Assembly (NCBI RefSeq): GCF_039697315.1
Contig: NZ_CP155619.1
Location: 4,340,001 to 4,404,000, forward strand
Origin: Pseudomonas abietaniphila
GTDB lineage: Bacteria > Pseudomonadota > Gammaproteobacteria > Pseudomonadales > Pseudomonadaceae
Length of the DNA stretch: 64,000 bases
Reading direction: 5' to 3'
The position numbers and the translations under genes were made by a program. Shown here piece by piece: positions 1-8,465 of the stretch (the stretch's first letter is position 1; each line of letters starts with the position of its first letter). A model generated the notes under the pieces. It was not told where the DNA came from and ran no database searches. It was given only the letters and a program-made list of their open reading frames with translations.

Positions 1-341
1 CGTTGGCCGACTACATGGCTGAGTGCCCTGAGCATGTAGAAGAGCTGCCCGCGTTCTATCAGGCCAAACGGGACTTCTTCTGCGATCAGCTGGAGTCGTC
101 GCGCTTCACCTTTACGCGAGCCGCAGGGACCTACTTCCAACTGGTCGATTACTCGCAGATCCGTCCGGACTTGAACGACGTCGAGATGTCGCTATGGATG
201 ACCCGTGAGCATGGCGTCGCGAGCATTCCGATCTCCGTGTTCTATCAGAATCCGCCTGAAGGCCAGCGCATCATCCGGCTGTGCTTTCCCAAGCGAGAGG
301 AGACGTTGCGTCAGGCAGCGGAAAAATTATGCGCGATCTGA
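1..341 (+). CDS. PLP-dependent aminotransferase, C-terminal fragment (methionine aminotransferase-like)
   Basis: Only the last ~113 codons are present; the gene enters from the left edge. The segment looks like the small C-terminal domain of a class I/II PLP aminotransferase of the YbdL/methionine aminotransferase type, with the late FPKREETLRQAAEKL helix. The PLP lysine lies upstream of the window. Its stop overlaps the start of the next gene by 13 bases, and that gene encodes an omega-amidase. Glutamine-dependent transaminases and omega-amidases commonly act as a pair: the amidase hydrolyses the alpha-ketoglutaramate released by the transaminase. The exact amino-acid substrate cannot be read from this fragment. 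Confidence 0.8.
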   Translation, partial: LADYMAECPEHVEELPAFYQAKRDFFCDQLESSRFTFTRAAGTYFQLVDYSQIRPDLNDVEMSLWMTREHGVASIPISVFYQNPPEGQRIIRLCFPKREETLRQAAEKLCAI

Positions 342-1120
342 GCGATCTGCCGAACCTGAACATCGCCCTGGTACAGACCACCCTGGTCTGGCACGACTGC
401 AAAGCCAACCATGCGCACTTCGAGGATTTGCTCGACCAGGCTCAAGGTGCCGATCTGGTGATCCTGCCGGAGATGTTCACCACCGGCTTCTCCATGGAGT
501 CCGAAGCACTCGCCGAACCCGAGAACGGCGTGACGTCTAAATGGCTGCTGGCGCAGGCCAAACGCATCAACGCTGTGGTGACCGGCAGCGTGATCGTGCG
601 TGCGGCCGATGGCAGTCATCGCAATCGTCTGCTGTGGGCGCGACCTGACGGCGAGCTTCTGCACTACGACAAGCGCCATCTCTTCCGCATGGCGGGTGAG
701 CATGAGCATTACAGTCCGGGCGAGCGGCAGGTGCAGTTCGAACTCAAGGGCTGGCGGATTCGTCCGCTGATCTGCTACGACCTGCGGTTCCCGGTTTGGA
801 GCAGAGATGCGCGCGACACCGACTTGTTGTTGTACACCGCTAACTGGCCGGGGGCCCGCCGTCAACACTGGAACCGCCTGTTGCCCGCTCGGGCCATTGA
901 GAACCTGTGTTATGTGGCGGCAGTGAACCGTATCGGTACCGACGGCAAAGGGTTTGCCTACACCGGCGACAGTCAGGTACTGGATTTCCAGGGCGAAAGC
1001 CTGTTGAACATTGGGGAGGCGGACGGTGTTTTCCATGTCAGCCTGTCTGCCGAGAGCCTGGCCGCGTACCGGCAGAAATTCCCGGCCTATCTCGACGCTG
1101 ATACATTCGAGATACACTAA
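329..1120 (+). CDS. omega-amidase / nitrilase-family amidohydrolase (YafV-like)
   Basis: 263 residues, carbon-nitrogen hydrolase superfamily. The catalytic triad is visible: Glu in LPEMFTTGFSM, Lys in YDKRHLFRM, and Cys in RPLICYDLRFPVW. The size and the GEHEHYSPG segment fit the YafV/Nit2 omega-amidase branch, which deaminates alpha-ketoglutaramate or alpha-ketosuccinamate. The ATG at 329 is chosen because it starts inside the end of the aminotransferase, giving translational coupling; an upstream in-frame start would only add residues read out of frame with that gene. Function is inferred from family and gene pairing. Confidence 0.85.
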   Translation: MRDLSDLPNLNIALVQTTLVWHDCKANHAHFEDLLDQAQGADLVILPEMFTTGFSMESEALAEPENGVTSKWLLAQAKRINAVVTGSVIVRAADGSHRNRLLWARPDGELLHYDKRHLFRMAGEHEHYSPGERQVQFELKGWRIRPLICYDLRFPVWSRDARDTDLLLYTANWPGARRQHWNRLLPARAIENLCYVAAVNRIGTDGKGFAYTGDSQVLDFQGESLLNIGEADGVFHVSLSAESLAAYRQKFPAYLDADTFEIH

Positions 1121-1178
1121 GTTCATAGAGTCAGAGGGGGATGCGGTCGATAGCGTTGTACCCAAACAGGAGATCGGT

Positions 1179-1613
1179 ATGACCACCATCAACGCGTCCT
1201 CACTCACTTCGTACGCCAGTACCTTCACCGTTGCCGTCAAGAAAGACACCGCGACGGCTGACAGCGACGACACCTCGACCACCGCAGCCGCCGCATCGAC
1301 TTCGGCTTCCGCATCGGGCGCTGCAGGCGGCGCACAGGCTGCGGGCGGCGCCAGCGGTAGCTCGGATTCTTCCAGCGAAAGCGAGCAGGCGATCGAGAAG
1401 CTCGAGCAGCAGATCAAGGAAACCGAGAAGCGCTTGCAGGAGCAAGAAGAGCAATTGGCGGCGGCTCAGGCGAGCAAAGGCTCCGATGAAGAAAAATCTC
1501 AGCGTGTGATGGCCATTCAAGGTCAGATCTCGACGACCACCGCCAGCCTGGCCACTCAGGAAGCAGCGCTGGTCCAGCTGCAAAAGTCCGGCAGTATCAA
1601 CACCACCGCGTAA
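1179..1613 (+). CDS. small coiled-coil protein, FlxA-like, copy 1
   Basis: 144 residues. ATG at 1179 follows a good AGGAG-type ribosome site. Three zones: an N-terminal MTTINASSLTSYASTFT segment; a Ser/Thr/Ala/Gly-rich linker (about residues 20-68); and a Glu/Gln/Lys-rich heptad coiled coil (about 69-135) ending in NTTA. No signal peptide or membrane segment. It is clearly paralogous to the next gene over the N-terminal motif and the coiled coil. The fold resembles the FlxA-like family (E. coli FlxA belongs to the flagellar regulon), but that link is by composition and pattern only. No flagellar genes are nearby and the function is unknown. Confidence 0.75.
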   Translation: MTTINASSLTSYASTFTVAVKKDTATADSDDTSTTAAAASTSASASGAAGGAQAAGGASGSSDSSSESEQAIEKLEQQIKETEKRLQEQEEQLAAAQASKGSDEEKSQRVMAIQGQISTTTASLATQEAALVQLQKSGSINTTA

Positions 1614-1732
1614 AACGTTGACGAAAGCGTTCCATGGCCCACGCCGTGGGGCGCTTTTGCGCGCGTATGAAAGATGGCCTTCAGTTCTTTGTAAGCCAGC
1701 CGATACAAAGTGCACTAAACAGGAGTTTGATC

Positions 1733-2140
1733 ATGACCACTATCAACACCAGTTCGTTGAGTGCTTACTCCAGCGTGTTCACGGCTGGCTTCAAGAATGA
1801 TGAGTCCACCAAGAGCGATGCCACTAACGCCAGCGTGAACCTGCGCGGCAACGTTTATCAATCGCCTGGCGCTTCAAAGTCAGGCGAAGCAGAGAGCGGG
1901 GGCAGTCCGCGAGAGCAGGCCATCAAGCAGTTGCAGGAGCAGATCAAGCAGACGCAGAAGATCCTCCAGCAACAGCAGCAGCAATTGGCCGTCGCCCAGA
2001 ACAGCAAGGCGCCGGAGCAGGAGAAGGCCACGCAGGTGCTTGCTATTCAGCAGCAGATTTCCGGCACGATGGCGCAATTGAGCGCGCAGCAGGCGGCGCT
2101 GCTGGAATTGATGAAAGGCACGGTCAAGACCACCGCTTGA
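1733..2140 (+). CDS. small coiled-coil protein, FlxA-like, copy 2
   Basis: 135 residues, tandem paralogue of the preceding gene. Both begin MTTIN-SSL and both carry the same AAACAGGAG ribosome site just upstream, so the duplication covers the translation start. The linker (residues ~20-58) has diverged and includes Asn and Gly; the coiled coil (~59-128) keeps the pattern EQAI..L..QIK.T.K.LQ and ends KTTA, with a run of five glutamines in the centre. A strong intrinsic terminator follows at 2161. The two genes are separated by about 120 bases. Role unknown. Confidence 0.75.
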   Translation: MTTINTSSLSAYSSVFTAGFKNDESTKSDATNASVNLRGNVYQSPGASKSGEAESGGSPREQAIKQLQEQIKQTQKILQQQQQQLAVAQNSKAPEQEKATQVLAIQQQISGTMAQLSAQQAALLELMKGTVKTTA

Positions 2141-2160
2141 TCTAACCCGCGTTTACAAAC

Positions 2161-2196
2161 AAAAGGCCCTGAAGCATTCACTTCAGGGCCTTTTTC
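2161..2196 (+). terminator. Rho-independent terminator after the coiled-coil pair
   Basis: A perfect stem (AAAAGGCCCTGAAG paired with CTTCAGGGCCTTTT) with a six-base loop and a T run. It lies 20 bases after the stop of copy 2. The A-rich start of the stem means it could also serve transcription from the minus strand. Confidence 0.9.
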
Positions 2197-2238
2197 GTAG
2201 CGTGCATACAACGATCATCTGCGCGGTTGTTTCAGATC

Positions 2239-2328
2239 TGTGGGAGCGAATTCATTTGCGAGAGGCCAGTACAGTCGACGAATCTTTCTCGTCTTGAATA
2301 CCGCATCGCGAATGAATTCGCTCCCACA
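2239..2328. repeat. REPIN-type inverted repeat, GTGGGAGCGAATTCATT family
   Basis: Two inverted arms, TGTGGGAGCGAATTCATTTG at the left and CGCGAATGAATTCGCTCCCA at the right, separated by about 50 bases. The same arms recur at 6757, 32587 and 61044 and in a worn copy at 20519. It lies between the convergent coiled-coil pair and leuA. Confidence 0.85.
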
Positions 2329-2350
2329 AGGCTCAGAATCAGGCTTCAGA

Positions 2351-4036
2351 TTACGCGGCTTTCGCTGCGTCTTCCGCTTGAGACAACGCACGGTTCAACG
2401 CGCTGAACAGGGCTTTGAAGCTGGCAGTGGTGATGTTTTCATCAATGCCCACGCCGTGTACCGCACGCTCGCCGTTCACCCGCAGTTCGATGTAGGCAGC
2501 GGCCTTGGCCGTGGTGCCTGCGCCGATGGCGTGCTCGTTGTAGTCCATGATCTCGGCGTTGACTGGCAAGCCGGCCACCAGCGCTTCCAGCGCACCGTTA
2601 CCCTTGCCGCGCCAGTGCAGGTTGCTCTCGCCGTCGCCCTTGGCAGTGACTTCGACTTCTACCGCACTGTGGCCGTTTTCTTCCTGCAGGCGATGGCTGA
2701 CCAGCGCATACGGTTTGTTGGCTTGCAGGTATTCGCGCTTGAACAGCGAATAGATCTGCTCAGCGGTCATTTCCAGGCCCAGACGGTCGGTTTCGCCCTG
2801 AACCACCTGACTGAACTCGATCTGCATGCGACGCGGCAGGGAGATGCCGTATTCCTGCTCCAGCAGGTAGGTGATACCGCCTTTGCCCGACTGGCTGTTG
2901 ACTCGAATCACCGCCTCGTAGCTGCGACCGATGTCCGCAGGGTCGATGGGCAGGTAAGGGACTTCCCACAGCGTGCCTTCCTTCTGCTGGGCAAAGCCCT
3001 TGCGGATGGCGTCCTGGTGGGAGCCGGAGAACGCGGTGTGAACCAGGTCGCCGACATACGGGTGACGCGGGTGAACCGGAATCTGGTTGCACTCCTCGAC
3101 GACTTTGCGCACGCCGTCGATGTCGGAGAAGTCCAGCTGCGGGTTCAGGCCCTGGGTGTACATGTTCAGTGCGACCGTCACCAGGTCGACGTTGCCGGTA
3201 CGCTCGCCGTTGCCGAACAGGCAGCCTTCGACGCGATCTGCGCCCGCCATCAAGCCCAGTTCGGTCGCTGCTACGCCAGTGCCACGGTCGTTGTGGGTGT
3301 GCAGGCTGATGATCACGCTGTCGCGACGGCTGATGTTGCGGCAGAACCACTCGATCTGGTCGGCGTAGATATTCGGGGTAGCGACTTCAACGGTGGCCGG
3401 CAGGTTGAGAATCACCTTGTTCTGCGGCGTGGCGTTCCACACTTCGATGACCGCGTCGCAGACTTCCTTGGCGAAATCCAGCTCAGTGGCGCTGAAGGTT
3501 TCAGGCGAGTACTCGAATTGCCACTGGGTTTCCGGCTGCTGTGCGGCGTATTTGACGAACAGCTTGGCGGCGTTGACCGCGATGGCCTTGATGCCGTCCT
3601 TGTCCTGATTGAAGACGATGCGACGGAAGGACGGGGACGTGGCGTTGTACAGGTGAACGATGGCTTTCTTGGCGCCGCGCAGGGATTCGAAGGTGCGTGC
3701 GATCAAGTCTTCACGGCCTTGGGTCAGCACCTGAATGGTGGTGTCGTCCGGGATGTGGCCGTCTTCGATCAGGGTGCGCACGAAGTCAAAATCAGTCTGG
3801 GAGGCCGCCGGGAACGAGGCTTCGATTTCCTTCACACCGACCTGCACCAGCGTCTTCCAGAAACGCAGCTTCTTGACCGAATCCATCGGCTCGATCAGCG
3901 ACTGGTTACCGTCACGCAGGTCGGAACTGCACCAGATCGGCACCTCGGTAATGGTCTTGGAAGGCCAGGTGCGGTCAGGCAGGTCGATGACAGGAAACGC
4001 GCGGTACTTCTGCGAGGGATCTTTGAGCATGGTCAT
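2351..4036 (-). CDS. leuA: 2-isopropylmalate synthase
   Basis: 561 residues, full length for the long proteobacterial LeuA form. It condenses acetyl-CoA with 2-ketoisovalerate, the committed step of leucine synthesis. Seen: [11 protein letters not shown] near the N terminus (DRDG-type metal and substrate motif), the metal-binding HTH in [18 protein letters not shown], and a C-terminal LeuA regulatory domain (about residues 430-555) that gives leucine feedback inhibition in the family. ATG at 4036 (MTMLKDPS) follows AAGGACT. The upstream region holds a short Leu-rich ORF and a hairpin (see 4118). Single gene, transcribed away from the M23/xseA pair. Confidence 0.97.
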   Translation of the reverse strand: MTMLKDPSQKYRAFPVIDLPDRTWPSKTITEVPIWCSSDLRDGNQSLIEPMDSVKKLRFWKTLVQVGVKEIEASFPAASQTDFDFVRTLIEDGHIPDDTTIQVLTQGREDLIARTFESLRGAKKAIVHLYNATSPSFRRIVFNQDKDGIKAIAVNAAKLFVKYAAQQPETQWQFEYSPETFSATELDFAKEVCDAVIEVWNATPQNKVILNLPATVEVATPNIYADQIEWFCRNISRRDSVIISLHTHNDRGTGVAATELGLMAGADRVEGCLFGNGERTGNVDLVTVALNMYTQGLNPQLDFSDIDGVRKVVEECNQIPVHPRHPYVGDLVHTAFSGSHQDAIRKGFAQQKEGTLWEVPYLPIDPADIGRSYEAVIRVNSQSGKGGITYLLEQEYGISLPRRMQIEFSQVVQGETDRLGLEMTAEQIYSLFKREYLQANKPYALVSHRLQEENGHSAVEVEVTAKGDGESNLHWRGKGNGALEALVAGLPVNAEIMDYNEHAIGAGTTAKAAAYIELRVNGERAVHGVGIDENITTASFKALFSALNRALSQAEDAAKAA

Positions 4037-4117
4037 GTGGACAGTCCTTTTTGTACTCAGGGCCGAGAGAAGGCGGCCAGCCGATTAATGCGAGGTGTAG
4101 CGTCGAGGCACCGCGAT

Positions 4118-4195
4118 TTAGCCTGGCAGTCGTGCACTGACGAGACTGAGGCAGCGATGTTGACGCAGCAGAATGAGGGTTTGAGAGGCTTTCAT
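4118..4195 (-). CDS. possible leucine-rich leader peptide upstream of leuA
   Basis: A 25-codon minus-strand ORF ending 81 bases before the leuA start. It encodes MKASQTLILLRQHRCLSLV and six further residues, with Leu at positions 7, 9, 10, 16, 18 and 23 plus Ile and Val. A short stem (GGCCG at 4061-4065 with CGGCC at 4074-4078) lies between it and leuA. Leader-peptide attenuation is known for leu operons of enteric bacteria. Against the idea: the ribosome site is weak, the Leu codons are not all contiguous, and the stem lacks a clear U run. Treat as a candidate. Confidence 0.3.
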   Translation of the reverse strand: MKASQTLILLRQHRCLSLVSARLPG

Positions 4196-4353
4196 GTGCT
4201 CAACCGTAACCAATGGGGTGAAAGGTGGCAAGCAGTTGAAAAAAATTGGGAGAAGTTTTCGATAGCCCCGCGCTAATGAGATTTATCGGCAGGTTATCTC
4301 TGTTTTGCGAGATTTTATTGCCGGGCTGTTTCAGTCTGCGCAACTCGGCTAAT

Positions 4354-4442
4354 TGTAGGAGCGCGCTTGCCGCGATTGCGCTGTGTCAGGCAACAATTAG
4401 CTGACTTGACCTCTCGCAATTGCGGGCAAGCGCGCTCCTACA
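4354..4442. repeat. inverted repeat, GTAGGAGCGCGCTTGCCGCG family
   Basis: Arms TGTAGGAGCGCGCTTGCCGC and GCGGGCAAGCGCGCTCCTAC enclose about 35 bases. REP/REPIN-like, located in the 430-base gap between leuA and the M23 gene. Apart from this repeat and the Leu-rich ORF I see nothing else in that gap. Confidence 0.8.
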
Positions 4443-4468
4443 GGGTTCAGACCGGCGAATCCCTTGGC

Positions 4469-5311
4469 CTACGGCTGAAACGCGTTGATAAAAATCGCCG
4501 GGTCCACGCGCGCATCGTTCAGGCTGACGTTCCAGTGCATGTGCGGGCCTGTCGCGCGACCGGTTGAACCGACGCGACCCACGACGCCACCCCGAGGTAC
4601 GGCGTCGCCGACTTTCACGTCGATCTTCGACATGTGGCAGAACATGCTGATGAAGCCTTGCCCGTGATCAACGAACACTGTGTTGCCGTTGAAAAAGTAA
4701 TTGCCGATCAGGATGACCTTGCCCGCAGCGGGTGACTTGATCGGTGTGCCCGCAGGGACAGCGAAATCCAGGCCAGCATGGGGGTTGCGCTCTTCACCGT
4801 TGAAGAAACGGCGCACGCCGAACTTGCTCGACAGCGGGCCGTCGACCGGTTTGTCCAGCAACAGGTTACTCGGCGTTCCTGGCGTGAAACTGCGGTAGGC
4901 GCGCATTTGCACCTCCAGCTCCTGCTCGATGCGTTTCAGGTCATCCGGATTCGGATTGACCTGGCGTTGGTTCTTCAGGGTGATGTGCTGCTCGGGGTAC
5001 TTTTTGCTGGCGACGACAAACGGCAGCGTGCGACCGCCACTGCTCACCTGCTGGGACGTGCCGGGCTTGATCGTCAGCGGGATGCCAACGATGGCCAGCC
5101 AGCGGGCGTCCTGATCCTTGACCACCAGCACCGGCTTGCCCTGCCAGGTCGCTTTAGGCGCCTGAGCGGCCGGACCGAGATCGACCACCGCCACGCCACC
5201 GGGCACCGGCTTGTTCAGCAGGCGAGAAATGTAGCTGTCGGCGTAAGCGGGCAGCGTCACGCAAAGCGCCAGCGCGACGCCGGCCAGAGAGCGGGAAATA
5301 AAAGGCAGCAT
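4469..5311 (-). CDS. M23-family peptidoglycan endopeptidase
   Basis: 280 residues. An N-terminal signal peptide (hydrophobic stretch LAGVALALCVTLPAYA) sends it to the periplasm. A linker with an amphipathic helix (about residues 120-140) precedes a C-terminal LytM/M23 domain with the zinc ligands HAGLD (HxxxD type) and HMHW (HxH), so it should be an active murein DD-endopeptidase rather than an EnvC/NlpD-type activator. It starts 3 bases after the xseA stop, indicating an operon with xseA. It may help cell-wall growth or separation; the specific partner is unknown. Confidence 0.9.
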   Translation of the reverse strand: MLPFISRSLAGVALALCVTLPAYADSYISRLLNKPVPGGVAVVDLGPAAQAPKATWQGKPVLVVKDQDARWLAIVGIPLTIKPGTSQQVSSGGRTLPFVVASKKYPEQHITLKNQRQVNPNPDDLKRIEQELEVQMRAYRSFTPGTPSNLLLDKPVDGPLSSKFGVRRFFNGEERNPHAGLDFAVPAGTPIKSPAAGKVILIGNYFFNGNTVFVDHGQGFISMFCHMSKIDVKVGDAVPRGGVVGRVGSTGRATGPHMHWNVSLNDARVDPAIFINAFQP

Positions 5312-5314
5312 CGG

Positions 5315-6703
5315 TCAATCCAGAAGAGAAAGGGTGACGGGCGTCAGGTGGTTATCTTCAACGCGCACGTGCAGTTCGCCCTCGGCCAGTTTCGCGGTCA
5401 GGCGCTGGCCGGTGTGAGTCTGTTCGGCCGTCCGGATCGCCTTGCCGCGCTCGTCCAGCAAAATGCTGTAGCCGCGTCCCAGCGTCGCCAATGGGCTCAC
5501 CACGTTGAGTGTTTGAACCTGCGTTTGCAGTTGTAGGCGGCGGGTCTTGATGTTCTCCTTGATCGCACGCGGCAGGCGTTCGGCCAGGACGTCCAGTCGC
5601 TGGCGCAGGAACGCCAGCGTGCGTCCAGGGTGTTGCGCGGCCAGACGGCTTTCCAGGTGACTCATGCGCACCTGCCGTTTGTGCATCTGCTGCTCGAACG
5701 CACGGCGCATGCGCATGTCCAGATCATCCAGACGTTGAGCGCGCTGGCGCAGTCGTTCACCCGGATGACGCAGACGCCGCGAGATACCGTCCAGCCTCAG
5801 TCGCTCACGCATCAGGCGATCTTGCATACGACTGATCAACCGCCGTTGTAGGTTGTCGACGCGGCGGTGGAGGTCGCTGGAATCGGGTGCCAGCAGTTCA
5901 GCCGCAGCGGAGGGCGTCGGCGCGCGAACGTCGGCGACGAAGTCACTGATGGACACGTCGGTTTCGTGACCGACCGCGCTGACAATGGGCGTCACGCACG
6001 CGTCGATGGCGCGGGCGACCGCTTCCTCGTTGAAGCACCACAGGTCTTCCAGCGAGCCGCCGCCGCGGGCAAGGATCAAGGCGTCGAAGCCGCGAGCGTC
6101 GGCCAGTTTCAGCGCACGAACGATCTGGTTGATGGCTTCGCGTCCCTGCACGGCGGTGGGGATCAGCGTCAGTTCCACCTGCGGCGCGCGACGGCGGAAC
6201 ACGCTGATGATGTCGCGAATCACCGCGCCCGTGGGCGAACTGATGATGCCGATCCGTTGAGGGTGCAAGGGCAGGGCGACTTTGCGCTCGGCGCTGAACA
6301 GTCCTTCAGCGCTGAGTTTTTCTTTCAGCGCATCGAACGCCAGTCTCAACGCGCCGTCACCGGCGGGTTCGACGGTATCGAGGATCAACTGATAGTCGCC
6401 GCGACCTTCAAACAGGGAAACCTTACCCCGCACTTTCACCGCTAGCCCATCTTTCAGCGCCTGACGCACGCGCGCGGCGTTGCTGCGGAACAAGGCGCAA
6501 CGCACCTGGGCGCCTGTGTCCTTCAGCGTGAAGTACACGTGACCGGACGCCGGGCGCGACAGGTTGGAAATCTCCCCCTCGACCCAGATACTGGCGAAAA
6601 CGTCCTCCAGCAACACGCGGGCGCGGCCGTTGAGCTGGCTGACAGTGAGGACTTCCCGGTCAAGGCCGAGTCTTGCGAAGGGGTCTTTGATCATGCGGGG
6701 CAT
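5315..6703 (-). CDS. xseA: exodeoxyribonuclease VII large subunit
   Basis: 462 residues, typical of XseA. An N-terminal OB-fold (about residues 15-110, with VSQLNGRARVLLE and IWVEGEISNL) is followed by the catalytic domain with RIGIISSPTGAVIRDI and LARGGGSLEDLWCFNEE, then a long Arg-rich coiled coil (about 280-400) that assembles with XseB. The enzyme degrades single-stranded DNA to oligonucleotides. No xseB lies here; it is normally elsewhere. The start could also be the Met three codons downstream (MIKDPF). Confidence 0.96.
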   Translation of the reverse strand: MPRMIKDPFARLGLDREVLTVSQLNGRARVLLEDVFASIWVEGEISNLSRPASGHVYFTLKDTGAQVRCALFRSNAARVRQALKDGLAVKVRGKVSLFEGRGDYQLILDTVEPAGDGALRLAFDALKEKLSAEGLFSAERKVALPLHPQRIGIISSPTGAVIRDIISVFRRRAPQVELTLIPTAVQGREAINQIVRALKLADARGFDALILARGGGSLEDLWCFNEEAVARAIDACVTPIVSAVGHETDVSISDFVADVRAPTPSAAAELLAPDSSDLHRRVDNLQRRLISRMQDRLMRERLRLDGISRRLRHPGERLRQRAQRLDDLDMRMRRAFEQQMHKRQVRMSHLESRLAAQHPGRTLAFLRQRLDVLAERLPRAIKENIKTRRLQLQTQVQTLNVVSPLATLGRGYSILLDERGKAIRTAEQTHTGQRLTAKLAEGELHVRVEDNHLTPVTLSLLD

Positions 6704-6756
6704 GATAAAGGCATTGGGGCCAGGGTCACCAGACTAATAGATGACGCAGGAAACCC

Positions 6757-6843
6757 TGTGGGAGCGAATTCATTCGCGATGGATCGGTACATTCAATAGA
6801 TATCTCGCCTGATACGTCTTTCGCGAATGAATTCGCTCCCACA
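6757..6843. repeat. REPIN-type inverted repeat, GTGGGAGCGAATTCATT family
   Basis: Arms TGTGGGAGCGAATTCATTCG and CGCGAATGAATTCGCTCCCA with about 40 bases between. It sits in the space between the divergent xseA and TSUP genes, so either promoter must work around it. Confidence 0.9.
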
Positions 6844-6932
6844 GATGGATCTGTATTCCACCCTGAATATCCGCTGACCCATCCTGCGTCCCGGGATATT
6901 CTGTGGGCCGCCGTTCATTCATGGAAGACATG

Positions 6933-7718
6933 ATGCTCACCGTCCTCACCGAGTTGTCGAGTGCTTTCACTGAGTTGGGATTGAGCCCGACTGACTGGCT
7001 ATTGATAGAGGCCGGCGTCATCGCCGCCTATCTGGTATTCGCCATTGCCGGTTTTGGCACGGCCCTGGTCGCAGGTCCCGTCCTGATTCATTTCATGCCG
7101 TTGTCGCGGATCATCCCGCTGCTGGTGATGCTGGATTTCCTCGCCGCGTTCAGCCATTTACTGCCGTCGCGTCAATCAGTGGTGCGCGCAGAGCTGCTGC
7201 GCATGGTGCCGTGCATGGCGGTGGGTTGTACGCTGGGTGTGCTGTTCTTGCTGAATCTCAAATCCGATGTGCTGCTGTTACTGATGGGATTGTTTCTGAT
7301 CGGCTATTCGGTTTACAGCCTTGCCGTGAAGGTGCGCCCGACCCAGCTCTCGGCAGGCTGGTCGATTCCGATGGGCACCGTGGGCGGGTTGTTTGGTGCG
7401 CTGTTTGGCAGTGGCGGCTTTTTATATGCGATGTACCTCAACGGCCGCCTGACCGACAAGACGCAGGCCCGTGCCACGCAAAACGCGCTGATCAGTTGCA
7501 GCACCATCGTACGCCTGAGCCTGTTTGTCATCACCGGCGTGTACGCCCAGATCTCCCTGCTGTTACTGGCGGTGTGCCTGTTGCCGGCCATGATTATCGG
7601 CTCCTGGATCGGTCGGCGCCTGGTCATGCGCCTGTCGCGTGAGATGTTCGTGCGTCTGGTGACCTGGATGGTATTGCTCAGCGGCATCACGCTTATCGGT
7701 CGTTATTTTGCCGGCTGA
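6933..7718 (+). CDS. TSUP family permease (TauE/SafE-like)
   Basis: About 261 residues and around eight hydrophobic segments, fitting the TauE/SafE (TSUP) anion-exporter family. Seen: the N-terminal repeat with FAIAGFGTALVAGPVL and the second repeat with MGTVGGLFGALFGSGGFLYA, the two Gly-rich half-repeats of the fold. Family members move sulfite, sulfoacetate or other organosulfonates across the inner membrane; the substrate here is not evident. ATG at 6933 is chosen because GGAAG lies five bases upstream; ATG codons at 6921 and 6930 and a GTG at 6903 are in-frame alternatives. Confidence 0.85.
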   Translation: MLTVLTELSSAFTELGLSPTDWLLIEAGVIAAYLVFAIAGFGTALVAGPVLIHFMPLSRIIPLLVMLDFLAAFSHLLPSRQSVVRAELLRMVPCMAVGCTLGVLFLLNLKSDVLLLLMGLFLIGYSVYSLAVKVRPTQLSAGWSIPMGTVGGLFGALFGSGGFLYAMYLNGRLTDKTQARATQNALISCSTIVRLSLFVITGVYAQISLLLLAVCLLPAMIIGSWIGRRLVMRLSREMFVRLVTWMVLLSGITLIGRYFAG

Positions 7719-7790
7719 GGAAGCCATACTTGACGTCAACAGCGGGGGTATTAAGCTGCCGCCCCCGATCAAACGTCAGACAGGCCCGTC

Positions 7791-8339
7791 ATGAACACCC
7801 AAAGCATCATCGTCCCGCAAATCTCCAGCTTTCCTGCGCACGAAGCGAAGGCGCGGGCGATTTTGCGCTGGCTGGTGAAGCTGGACGTGGTGGAAGCATC
7901 CCTGACCACCTGCGGGCGCAGTTTCAATCGGATGGCGTATGCCATCGCACCCGGCGCGCGGCGTTTTGTCGAAAACCCGGATGCTTTGCCTTACGGTCAG
8001 GCGGTCAATGGCCTGGAAATCGTGCTTAAGCGCTGCATCTATACCCCGCAGCAGGGTTTCAAGGAGGAGGCCGGTTGCCCCGAGTGTCGGCGGGAGATCG
8101 GTGAGGCGCTGTTCGACAGTCTGGAAGAATGGATGCCGGGCCACACCGACAACTTCATCTGCCCGGAATGCCGCCATGAAGACGACATCAACGGCTTTCT
8201 GTTTCTGGATCCGTGCGGCTTTTCCAACCTGGGTTTCATCTTCAATGACTGGCTGGATGCCGGCTTCAAGGCGAGCTTCCTGGAAGAATTCGCCGAACGT
8301 CTGGATCGTCCCGTGTCCTTCGTCAAAGTTCGCCTATAA
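7791..8339 (+). CDS. conserved hypothetical protein with two CPEC pairs
   Basis: 182 residues, soluble, no signal peptide. Two CPEC motifs (residues ~96-99 and 124-127) spaced 25 residues apart form a likely zinc-ribbon-type site, flanked by a hydrophobic NGFLFLDPCGFSNLGFIFNDW stretch split around a Cys. I do not recognise a functional family. Similar pseudomonad proteins are sometimes labelled as sugar ABC transporter ATPase, but no Walker motif is visible here, so that label would be unsupported. It lies between the TSUP permease and guaB with its own upstream gap of 72 bases. Confidence 0.75.
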   Translation: MNTQSIIVPQISSFPAHEAKARAILRWLVKLDVVEASLTTCGRSFNRMAYAIAPGARRFVENPDALPYGQAVNGLEIVLKRCIYTPQQGFKEEAGCPECRREIGEALFDSLEEWMPGHTDNFICPECRHEDDINGFLFLDPCGFSNLGFIFNDWLDAGFKASFLEEFAERLDRPVSFVKVRL

Positions 8340-8401
8340 GTACGGAAAGCAGTGATAGAGCGGGTCGATCATTCTGATTATTAAATAGACTGATCTTTAC
8401 A

Positions 8402-8430
8402 TTGAGCAACAGCAGGTGTCTGGGTATAAT
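8402..8430 (+). promoter_or_regulatory. sigma-70 promoter of guaBA
   Basis: TTGAGC at 8402-8407, a 17-base spacer, and a perfect TATAAT at 8425-8430, giving a start near 8437 and a leader of about 30 bases before the guaB ATG. Confidence 0.8.
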
Positions 8431-8465
8431 GGCGCGCTTCCATTTTCCCGCTCGGGAGCCCAGCG

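Noticed and set aside
1624..1660. Terminator between the two coiled-coil genes (CCCACGCCGTGGG then CTTTT)
   Set aside because: The stem is only four pairs with a five-base loop; too weak to call.
2240..4276. 678-codon open frame on the plus strand over leuA
   Set aside because: Antisense to a complete, unmistakable leuA; no domain pattern. Long shadow frames are expected opposite GC-rich codons.
7730..7754. TTGACG...TATTAA promoter before the CPEC protein
   Set aside because: Spacer is only 13 bases; the alternative -10 at 16 bases (TAAGCT) is weak, so I did not list it.
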